Source: Bacteroides mediterraneensis
Lineage (GTDB): Bacteria; Bacteroidota; Bacteroidia; Bacteroidales; Bacteroidaceae
Assembly (NCBI RefSeq): GCF_016900355.1
Contig: NZ_JACJKA010000012.1
Coordinates: 35,304 to 99,303, forward strand
Reading direction: 5' to 3'
Length of the DNA: 64,000 nucleotides
The notes under the pieces were generated by a model. That model made no database searches, was not told where the DNA came from, and was given only the letters and a program-made list of their open reading frames with translations. Made by a program: the position numbers and the translations under genes. Below are positions 7,132-14,477 of the stretch, piece after piece. The number at the start of each line of letters is the position of its first letter. Positions within the stretch are counted from its first letter, which is position 1.

Positions 7132-7546
7132 GATTGGAAATGGGAATAATACGAAAAATGGATTAATTACAGATAGAAAATGTGCTTCATCAGGAGAAAG
7201 CCTGCAAGTTCAAAATTTAACTTATAAAATAGCCCAAATTAAAGGTACATATAATTATATATTAGCAGAAATTGATTTATTCGCTTCACAAGGATTTCAA
7301 TCATATAAGATTTCATTTGGAAAAGAAGGTGTGGAGGATATTCGATGTTCTGCAAAAAAAACAGTTTATTCAGATAGCAGTACAAATCTTGAAGTGTACA
7401 CAGATACAGATTCTTTGTATGTAAGAGTCGTGGGAGTGAAATTTATAACAATCAGAACATATACTTCAACAGGATTTAGCAGTCCTATCGTGTATGCTAA
7501 GTACGAAGGTGATATTGGAGCATTAAAAAAAATCGATATGCAATAA
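7121..7546 (+). CDS. Silent shufflon cassette 4
   Basis: 141 codons beginning VGGLIGNGNNTKNGL at site 4. One inversion between sites 4 and 5 (about 800 bp) would fuse it in frame to the constant part at 7941-8069. It is the nearest silent cassette to the expression site. The sequence is unlike the expressed one beyond the first six residues. Confidence 0.82.
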   Translation: MGGLIGNGNNTKNGLITDRKCASSGESLQVQNLTYKIAQIKGTYNYILAEIDLFASQGFQSYKISFGKEGVEDIRCSAKKTVYSDSSTNLEVYTDTDSLYVRVVGVKFITIRTYTSTGFSSPIVYAKYEGDIGALKKIDMQ

Positions 7547-7569
7547 TTGTTACAATATTTTCTACTTAA

Positions 7570-7659
7570 TTATTTAAGTCTCATAATGTTACTTATATAC
7601 GCATAAGATGGGGGAAAAAATGGAATGAATGGATGAAAATGACAGTATCAAATGTATAA
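7570..7659 (+). pseudogene. Remnant of a knob-like shufflon cassette
   Basis: The plus strand encodes LFKSHNVTYIRIRWGKKWNEW and a few more residues before a stop. This matches the end of the expressed cassette (SRIKWGTVWREWKDI). A stop codon closes the frame just upstream and no site remains beside it, so it is the tail of a sixth cassette that lost its front. Confidence 0.6.
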
Positions 7660-7685
7660 TATGAATAGTTTTGGACAGTGCCTCA

Positions 7686-8069
7686 TTAAATGTCTTTCCA
7701 TTCACGCCATACGGTTCCCCACTTTATTCTACTCTTTCGTAAAGAATTGCTGAAATTAAAAAACTCCTGATATGTGATAAAACTTGATGTAAAAACTAAT
7801 AACAGACCATTAGCCAACTCAACACCAGACTCTTCCAGTACAAAATATGCTCCGGTATTTAATGTGTCATTAAGTTGTGAATTTTTAATTTGTCCCCTAT
7901 CCTTGAAATAAGTATTGTTAATGCCAAGTAGTCCTCCCACAACTTCTGCCATGTCCTCCTTAGACATCTGCTGAATGCTTCCGTCATTCATTACTGCAAG
8001 GAAATTTTTTACATTATTTAAAGTTCCAGTGCTGACCGTAGTCACTTCATTTAATTTTTTATCTGCCAT
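7686..8069 (-). CDS. Tail receptor-binding protein with switchable C-terminus
   Basis: 127 residues. The constant part is residues 1-43 (MADKKLNEVTT to KEDMAEV). The 11-bp site then encodes VGGLLG, and the variable part runs to the end. The expressed C-terminus has the pyocin-knob pattern: LNTGAYFVLEES early and WGTVWREW at the end. It follows two small tail genes in the late operon, 11 bases after the previous one, and is the only cassette with a proper start. The N-terminus presumably docks on the tail tip while the C-terminus touches the host surface. Confidence 0.82.
   Translation of the reverse strand: MADKKLNEVTTVSTGTLNNVKNFLAVMNDGSIQQMSKEDMAEVVGGLLGINNTYFKDRGQIKNSQLNDTLNTGAYFVLEESGVELANGLLLVFTSSFITYQEFFNFSNSLRKSRIKWGTVWREWKDI
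7930..7940 (-). repeat. Shufflon site 5 (expression site)
   Basis: Minus-strand GTGGGAGGACT inside the reading frame of the tail gene, after codons for A-E-V. Crossing over anywhere in the 11 bases keeps the frame with any cassette. Confidence 0.87.
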
Positions 8070-8080
8070 AATCGTAAAAT

Positions 8081-8635
8081 TTAATCGTTAGTATTTTCGT
8101 TTTCTTTATCTGAAGTCATCAAAGCCTCCGTTGCAGTTACTTCCACCTCAGGAAGAACCGGCTGGTAATATACTGTACCTTCTGTATTATCTTCTGAAGA
8201 TACGGAAAGAAGCAGTGGTTGCTGGGCTGGTATATTATCCGTGCTGAATGTGTGCGGAGTAATGACCTCAAGCAGCACATCATTATATCTGAATTTGAAA
8301 CCCACTTCCGCCTTTTGCCCGAACAAATCAGCCCATTCCGGGAAGAACCTTTTAACCTTCAGGGCCTGGGTGTTTGTCAGTTTCAGGTTATTAATATCTT
8401 GAGAAACGGTACCGACAAGAGAATTCAACTTTGACAAAAAATCATAGCTAAGTTCATTCGGATAGAATAGTTTACCTTCTTCTATCATGTCGTTCATTTC
8501 CGACTCTGTAACTTCTTTCCAGAGCGCTGCTTCCTCGACAGAGGCTACCAGCATCATTTTCTCGAATCTTCTTTCTTTGATGGATACCTCCCCGCTTTGC
8601 GTAAGGAAGCATCCGTTACTTGCTTGTAGTATCAT
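8081..8635 (-). CDS. Tail-associated protein of unknown function
   Basis: 184 residues from MILQASNGC. The region FFPEWADLFGQ followed by FKFRYNDVLLEVITPHTF resembles the small carbohydrate-binding-like module often found in phage baseplate or fiber-accessory proteins (a W-x-D...Y-x-V-x-x-x-H-T-F pattern). An acidic tail follows. It starts 20 bases inside the end of the preceding gene and lies just before the switchable tail protein, so a fiber assembly or attachment role is likely but unproven. Confidence 0.6.
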   Translation of the reverse strand: MILQASNGCFLTQSGEVSIKERRFEKMMLVASVEEAALWKEVTESEMNDMIEEGKLFYPNELSYDFLSKLNSLVGTVSQDINNLKLTNTQALKVKRFFPEWADLFGQKAEVGFKFRYNDVLLEVITPHTFSTDNIPAQQPLLLSVSSEDNTEGTVYYQPVLPEVEVTATEALMTSDKENENTND

Positions 8636-8900
8636 TTTTCGCGTTTTTAACCATTTCATTAATTGCGTCAATAAAACGAGGTGACCCCAAATTAGCATAC
8701 GCCTGAATCATATCCACTTCTTTCTCATTATACTCTTCTTCACCAATTGAATTATAAATCTTACGACAAAGTTCAAGTGATGCAATTCCTCTTCCAGACG
8801 CATATATTGCATCGGCGAACATCTCTCTCACATCCTCTACCGAATGTTGCGTCCTGGATAGACTATTAAACACACGTAATTCTTTAAAATTAAGTTTCAT
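8616..8900 (-). CDS. Small phage tail-module protein, unknown
   Basis: 94 residues from MKLNFKELRVFN, mostly helical by composition, no recognised domain. The start at 8900 follows the fiber gene's stop directly. It overlaps the next gene by 20 bases. Position suggests a tail-fiber accessory or assembly protein. Confidence 0.55.
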   Translation of the reverse strand: MKLNFKELRVFNSLSRTQHSVEDVREMFADAIYASGRGIASLELCRKIYNSIGEEEYNEKEVDMIQAYANLGSPRFIDAINEMVKNAKNDTTSK

Positions 8901-8901
8901 A

Positions 8902-11900
8902 TTATCCGATTTTATACAATATACCATTTTTAAAATAAAGCGTCTTAGAGTATCCATTAGGCGGTACATATTCTGCAGTACCAGTATATCCTGTATAATT
9001 GTTACCGTCTGACATTGTTATCTGGTCTGCTCGGATTGATATTGAATTATCCCCATTCTGTAAAGTAATAGAATCAGGTTCTGCATCAAGCTTTACATCA
9101 CTTCCTCGTATTAACCTCACTAAATGAGGATACATGATTAGATTTTCACCTCCATTATTAAAAAGCCTTAAAGTGCAGGATTGATATCCATTATTTTCAA
9201 AAAATGCCCACTCGGATATTACGCTATTATCTGGCAAGATAAATTGTATAGATCTTGTATCTGGATTAATCAAGATTCTCTTTCCATCCGCGTTCGTAAG
9301 GAGGCTACCTGTGAATTCTCCAGTGGCACCAATTAGTTTACCGCTAAATGTTCCAGATGTCGCCACAATTTCACCCTGAATGTGTGCCTTTGTGGCCCAG
9401 AACTCACCGGTGCGGTTGACGCGGAACGGTGCAGTAGCCCGATTCTCGAAGGTGCTGCCGGTAAAGAACCGGATGCTCCCGGCATCATTGCTCCCTGTAA
9501 GACCTGCATCCACGATACCGTCTTCTGTCTGAATCAGAAGGTCATTACCCTGGAAGAAACGGATCTTCGCATTTTTTGCGATAATCAGCGAAGTGAATAT
9601 TGCCGCCACGTTGGTACCGAATTTCATCCAATACTCCGTATTTGTGTACGTGATACTGGAAGAGGAAACATGCGTCTTCAAGCACTGGTATGCGTCCCAA
9701 CCGGTTTCCATCGCATTGTTTCGAACAAGCACTATGTCAATGTAACGTATAATGCTCTTGTCTGTAAGATTGCTATCATTCCGGTATTCTGTGTTCAACG
9801 CCCATTCACTGTCACGTATCACGCAGCCTCCAAGGCCGTCCTTCCCCATCTGTGCGAAGATGGCCGGCGTCGAATACGCGCCCCAGATACCTGACGACGA
9901 ACGCCGTCTTTTGGACACCCATTCGTAAGGATAGGATTCAGATATCCCTGAGGGGTAACGTGTCCATCCTGCGGGCAAATAATCTTCACTCTGCGGAGAT
10001 ACAGGCGTAGACGGTATCGAATAGCTGGATGTCCGGATGTATATTTCTTCAGGAATCACACCATCCTTACCGTTTTCACCCTTTTGGGCCAGCACATCAT
10101 ATTCAGATGCGTTTCGCTCGCCTGTCAGCACATATCCACCGTCCGAGAAAGTGAAACGGTTGCCGTCTTTATCCGTCCAACACCACATGGGAGGATTGCG
10201 TGTCGCTACCTTGGCCGTCCATGAGCTGCCGGCCATGCTTGTCACGCCCAGTTTTGGTACCAGCAAATCCGTATGCCATGCCCCCATGTTCGTATAGCCT
10301 TCACCCTGTGCTCCGGAGACATTCGCAAAATCGGTAGAATCCTCTGTACCGTCAGTGTATTCAATCACACTCTTTGTCCAGATGTAGGTACCGTTCTGCC
10401 AGCCCGGATACACAGAAGTCCATTCACCGCCTACCAGTTCGGTAGCGGAGGTTGAACGGTAATAATATTCCGTAATTTTTTTGATACCCTTACCACCGGA
10501 AATACATACAGGGTCGGTGTAGGTCATGGTATTATCTTTGTAATACATCGCCGTACGTGACCAGATATATCTCCCGTTTTCCCATGCCGGTGCAATCGTC
10601 TGCCAGCCCGTCGCCGGTGCGACTGTATTACTGTCGCCAATCGCATATTCCACATCGACATTTATCAGTCCCAATGCATCAGCTCCATCGGTCGCAATCG
10701 TAATATATTCATTTGTGTTACTCTCGCCTGTCAGAGCGTATCCACCATCAGAAAATGTGAAACGGTTGCCGTCCTTATCCGTCCAGCACCATTCCGGAGG
10801 ATTGTCGGTACCGTCGGAAGAATTGCACATATAGGTAGAGCTTGCCATCCGAACGACGCCCAGATTCGGGACATGCAGACCTGAATACCAGTAACCCATC
10901 GGAGTCACTGACTGACCGGCCGGACCTTGAATTTTGCCTACATTGTTGAACTTGGAACCATTCCAGACCCACAAATCGCCGTCAATCAGGTATGCATCCC
11001 CCTGACTGTTCCCTGAGGACGGGAGCTGGCTTTCGTCGTCTAATGAGGCAAGTATCTTGATAGATGTACCGCTCTCCACCTGCAGCAGCCAGGATGGATT
11101 ATTTTCAGAGGGTGTGGTATCAGTCCCATTCTCGTTAATGCACAGCCACAGACAGCCTTTGTAAGAGAAACGGTCGTAATAATCCGCATGGTTATCGGCC
11201 GGCGGCCATGCGCCGCGGTCATTGGCAGTCATCACCGGCGTGCCGTCTGGCTTCACCTGCGCCACTGTACCAGTAAAGTAGACAGAATTCAGGTACATGG
11301 AATATCCGTCCATTTTCATGCCGAACACATTCAAGTTTGTCAGGTCACCGAACTGCATGGCGATATTCTGTACTCCAATCTCCCAAGTATTCAGCTTCCA
11401 CAGCATACGGGTGTATGTCCGGGTCTCATATACCACAGTCATACGGTCTTCGTACGTGGTGTTACCTCGACACGTGAAGTGCATTTGTGAATATGGATGT
11501 ATCTTGTAACCTGGTCGGAGGGAATAACGGAAAGTACCGTTATTATCATCACTGACCTCAGTAATGATGAAATAGGATGTGGCGAATCCGGCAAAGGAGA
11601 AATTACCTTTGCCATCATCCGAATCCTCAGTCGCATCGCGCTCGTCGCCGAAATGATAGATACCCATATTCATGTCATGAAGGTGGATGGAACCATATTC
11701 TCCGTCCTCCAGCTTCAGCGTAGCGGTACCCGTGTCAAGGATATTCCCTTCAGCATCCGTATCCGGTGTACATGTCTCTATGATACCTCCACCCGGTCCC
11801 CTCCATTTATCGCCGATCAGGATTTCCACACGGTTGTATCGCAGTTCAGGCACCTGTAACCACTCCCACAGTGTGAGACCACGCATTTCACCATAACCTT

Positions 11901-12369
11901 TTTCGTCAATTTTTGCTCCAAAGCCGGTAATCCCGGAAGCAAAACCGTGCTCTCCGAACACAGCACCGCCTAACAGGCTGAGAAGGAATTGCGTAGAATC
12001 CGGGATGTCCTTTCTGATAAATAGGTCTTTAAGTGATTCTTGATTATTCTGTATCTCTTTAATTACACGACTTGCCGTCATTACAGCCTCATCTGTAATA
12101 TCATCTGCATCCTCTTCTTTAAGTATGTATCTTATTAAGTTAGATGCTATCTTGATTCCCTTTAAGAATGTGATAATTCCGTTGGCCGTATCATCCGACT
12201 TTTTCGACAGGAACTGCTGTCTTAGTGTCGACAAATCCGCTCCTCCCTGGTTAATGATAGTCGTATCTCCTCCCGAGCTTCCACCTTTTACCACGGTACT
12301 TCCTACCGGATAGTTTCCGCTTCTGGGCTTGTTCGGGATAACTCTTGTCTTTATATCTACCTGCTTCAT
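8902..12369 (-). CDS. Large tail tip/fiber protein
   Basis: 1155 residues. The centre contains a duplicated module: WCWTDKDGNRFTFSDGGY occurs twice, each copy followed by a LTGE(S/R)N segment and preceded by a W-x-x-x-L-x-V-P-x-L-G-V stretch. Short glycine-rich collagen-like pieces (KIQGPAGQS, QKGENGKDG) separate modules. The C-terminal third repeats GEF/ATKAHI and GEIVATSGTFSGKL-type beta-helix units typical of Bacteroides phage fibers. It overlaps the preceding gene by four bases. It probably forms the central tip or side fiber to which the switchable protein adds. Confidence 0.8.
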   Translation of the reverse strand: MKQVDIKTRVIPNKPRSGNYPVGSTVVKGGSSGGDTTIINQGGADLSTLRQQFLSKKSDDTANGIITFLKGIKIASNLIRYILKEEDADDITDEAVMTASRVIKEIQNNQESLKDLFIRKDIPDSTQFLLSLLGGAVFGEHGFASGITGFGAKIDEKGYGEMRGLTLWEWLQVPELRYNRVEILIGDKWRGPGGGIIETCTPDTDAEGNILDTGTATLKLEDGEYGSIHLHDMNMGIYHFGDERDATEDSDDGKGNFSFAGFATSYFIITEVSDDNNGTFRYSLRPGYKIHPYSQMHFTCRGNTTYEDRMTVVYETRTYTRMLWKLNTWEIGVQNIAMQFGDLTNLNVFGMKMDGYSMYLNSVYFTGTVAQVKPDGTPVMTANDRGAWPPADNHADYYDRFSYKGCLWLCINENGTDTTPSENNPSWLLQVESGTSIKILASLDDESQLPSSGNSQGDAYLIDGDLWVWNGSKFNNVGKIQGPAGQSVTPMGYWYSGLHVPNLGVVRMASSTYMCNSSDGTDNPPEWCWTDKDGNRFTFSDGGYALTGESNTNEYITIATDGADALGLINVDVEYAIGDSNTVAPATGWQTIAPAWENGRYIWSRTAMYYKDNTMTYTDPVCISGGKGIKKITEYYYRSTSATELVGGEWTSVYPGWQNGTYIWTKSVIEYTDGTEDSTDFANVSGAQGEGYTNMGAWHTDLLVPKLGVTSMAGSSWTAKVATRNPPMWCWTDKDGNRFTFSDGGYVLTGERNASEYDVLAQKGENGKDGVIPEEIYIRTSSYSIPSTPVSPQSEDYLPAGWTRYPSGISESYPYEWVSKRRRSSSGIWGAYSTPAIFAQMGKDGLGGCVIRDSEWALNTEYRNDSNLTDKSIIRYIDIVLVRNNAMETGWDAYQCLKTHVSSSSITYTNTEYWMKFGTNVAAIFTSLIIAKNAKIRFFQGNDLLIQTEDGIVDAGLTGSNDAGSIRFFTGSTFENRATAPFRVNRTGEFWATKAHIQGEIVATSGTFSGKLIGATGEFTGSLLTNADGKRILINPDTRSIQFILPDNSVISEWAFFENNGYQSCTLRLFNNGGENLIMYPHLVRLIRGSDVKLDAEPDSITLQNGDNSISIRADQITMSDGNNYTGYTGTAEYVPPNGYSKTLYFKNGILYKIG

Positions 12370-14477
12370 ACGACTTCTACCATTATAACCTTAAATGAAT
12401 TCATCTTGTAATCAATCTCACCGCCCATGGCCAGGAAATACTTTCCCGGCTGGTTCCTGTCTGTCAGTCTCGTGAACGGAGTGATATCCGCTCTCTTTAA
12501 TACCTCCGTAAGCCGTAATTTGGTAGCACTATAATAGTCGACTATTCTTCTTATCAGCAACTCTTCCGGGCGGATGGTTGTACCTGTTATCCCACAATAC
12601 AGGTTATCCTCCAGATACTTGTCGCCAATAAGCACCTTACTATAGCATGCTCCGTCATTATTGTATGAAGAAATTTTAAATTCAATCTCGTCAAGTTCGT
12701 TAATGTAGTTCTCATTAACCACGTTTTCATACGTACGGTCAGAATCTTCGCTGTCATCATTGGTTGAATACTTCGTATAAGCGAATTCAAAGTCCTTAAT
12801 GGCAAAGTAATCTGCCGGGGTAGAACCTACCACAAAAGAGGCATGAGGACCAAACAAGGTGAACTCCATGTCGCCATACAGTATCTCGTCTCCCGGGAGA
12901 TGACACACGTATCCTTTCACGCCATCCAGCCCGTCGTTCAACTTACGACCTTTTGTCTGTATATCGTAAGGTCCTTTGAAGTCGTTGACGTTCGTGTCAC
13001 CGAAGTCCACCCACAAATTATTAGTATATTCCCCGACTACGGGTTCTGGATTGGTATCCCAGTAATATCCGTTATCACCTCCATGAAAGTATTTGTCGCC
13101 AATCCGGAGCCTGAAATGGAAATCGTATGTGGCCAGTCCGCCAGTCATGCTGGCCAGCATTTCCAGGCTAAAGTAAATCGAAAATGCGCCATTACTGTAT
13201 GCGGCCGGAACTCCCTTAATAGTCATTATTGGAATACGGTTGCTACGGCTGAATATAGGCGTTCTGTCAGCCGTTCTCCTCCCGGTCTTGATGTAGTATT
13301 GCTCGGTGAACTCATAGTCCTTGATATCGGCATTTCCGTCCTTGTCCTCGTTATAATCATCATATCTTACTGGTATGGAACCCGTAATTGATTCCAGCTC
13401 CCAGGTCTTCGCATTATCAATCGCCGTCTTCAGTTCTTCTGATGAAAGTTCAGTCAGATCATCCTCTCCATCTCCGTACTTATATGCCCACAACTTATAC
13501 CGGTCATTCTCTGACTTCATGAACTCGTAATGTGTCACCTTATATCCCTGCGTGTTACTCTGATAGAGTCTCGTATCCTTACTCGTAAGATACTTCAACG
13601 CGTCAAAAGACGTATCTGGCAGCGCATCGCCTACCGGATAGTTGCTGCACCGGATGGTCACCTTGTTGTATCCAGGAGCGATGTCGAGCGTATGGCCGTC
13701 ACCAGAAAATCCTATTTCCTGCACGGACATAGAATCTGTCTGTACTTTGCTGTATTCGGTACCTGCGTACTTGTAATATTCCCCGTCTGTATTATTGATG
13801 TCCACGAAATACAAGTCTCCCAAATAGTCCACGCATGTCCAGTTCAGCAGCTTCATGATTTCTTCCAGCACGTCCTTGTATTTCATCGGATTGTCGTCCT
13901 CGTCGAAGAAGTTCTGCTCGGATACGCTCATTTCCGAAAGCGGATTGCTCCAGGAATCAAAGGCCGACTGGTCAGCTCCATATACGTGCGGAAGATATAC
14001 AGACTGATATTCCCCGCGTGACTCCTCGATACAGGCCTGCAACAGGTCCCACAATGTGACGAATCCTCGATTCTCGTTCTTCTGCTTGTAGTCCACATAC
14101 TCCAGTACCGACATAGCCGAGTAGCACTCCAGGTCGAGGTTGAACTTTACGCTCCGATAGTCCTGCGTGTATATCTCGGGCTTGATGAATCCCCTCCATA
14201 TCATCCGGTCTCCTTCATACAGCGTCACACGACACATCCGGTAATCCGTAGAAAATAGGTCCTGCAAGTAGTCCCCGCCGAAGATGTGCAGCGTGGCTGT
14301 GCTGAACCGGGTAGGGGTGTACACGAATTCCTCGTCACTTAAAGTCACGGTGAAAGGGGAGGACTGGCCCTTCAGCTCAGCCGATGCCCCCTGGTATCCT
14401 TCCTTCTCGATTTTTATCAGGTAATCTTTCCCGTCTATTCCGTTGAATGGCAGTGTATATATCAGTCCGTAGCTCAT
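12366..14477 (-). CDS. Distal tail / tail-hub protein
   Basis: 703 residues, placed between tape measure and fiber, where siphoviruses encode distal tail and hub proteins. The N-terminus (YGLIYTLPFNG...YLIKIEKEGY) resembles the start of Bacteroides phage minor tail proteins. No enzymatic motif is seen. It overlaps both neighbours by four bases. A weak fourth copy of the late boundary element lies inside it at 12513-12530. Confidence 0.7.
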   Translation of the reverse strand: MSYGLIYTLPFNGIDGKDYLIKIEKEGYQGASAELKGQSSPFTVTLSDEEFVYTPTRFSTATLHIFGGDYLQDLFSTDYRMCRVTLYEGDRMIWRGFIKPEIYTQDYRSVKFNLDLECYSAMSVLEYVDYKQKNENRGFVTLWDLLQACIEESRGEYQSVYLPHVYGADQSAFDSWSNPLSEMSVSEQNFFDEDDNPMKYKDVLEEIMKLLNWTCVDYLGDLYFVDINNTDGEYYKYAGTEYSKVQTDSMSVQEIGFSGDGHTLDIAPGYNKVTIRCSNYPVGDALPDTSFDALKYLTSKDTRLYQSNTQGYKVTHYEFMKSENDRYKLWAYKYGDGEDDLTELSSEELKTAIDNAKTWELESITGSIPVRYDDYNEDKDGNADIKDYEFTEQYYIKTGRRTADRTPIFSRSNRIPIMTIKGVPAAYSNGAFSIYFSLEMLASMTGGLATYDFHFRLRIGDKYFHGGDNGYYWDTNPEPVVGEYTNNLWVDFGDTNVNDFKGPYDIQTKGRKLNDGLDGVKGYVCHLPGDEILYGDMEFTLFGPHASFVVGSTPADYFAIKDFEFAYTKYSTNDDSEDSDRTYENVVNENYINELDEIEFKISSYNNDGACYSKVLIGDKYLEDNLYCGITGTTIRPEELLIRRIVDYYSATKLRLTEVLKRADITPFTRLTDRNQPGKYFLAMGGEIDYKMNSFKVIMVEVV
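12513..12530 (-). promoter_or_regulatory. Degenerate late boundary element, copy 4
   Basis: Minus-strand AGTGCTACCAAATTACGG matches the three intergenic copies except at two positions (AAATTA for AAAATA). It lies within the coding sequence, 144 bases before the fiber gene start. It may be coincidental or an internal promoter. Confidence 0.3.

Larger units (their letters stand above)
5966..7940. other. Shufflon: invertible array of receptor-binding protein C-terminal cassettes
   Basis: Five copies of an 11-bp site (GTGGGAGGACT, one with a single mismatch) occur in both orientations. Each begins a coding cassette whose first codons read V-G-(G/V)-L-(I/L)-G. One is joined to the constant start of the tail gene at 7941-8069; four are silent. 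Order from left: site 1 > cassette 1, site 2 > cassette 2, cassette 3 < site 3, site 4 > cassette 4, a remnant, then expressed cassette 5 < site 5. Inversion between oppositely oriented sites keeps the frame and would swap the C-terminus. Confidence 0.88.

Noticed and set aside
5966..7940. Diversity-generating retroelement as source of tail variation
   Set aside because: No reverse transcriptase or template repeat is visible; variation is explained by inversion sites and an invertase.
13530..14021. Plus-strand ORFs within the tail genes
   Set aside because: Shadows of the minus-strand structural genes, with no start context and no domain.
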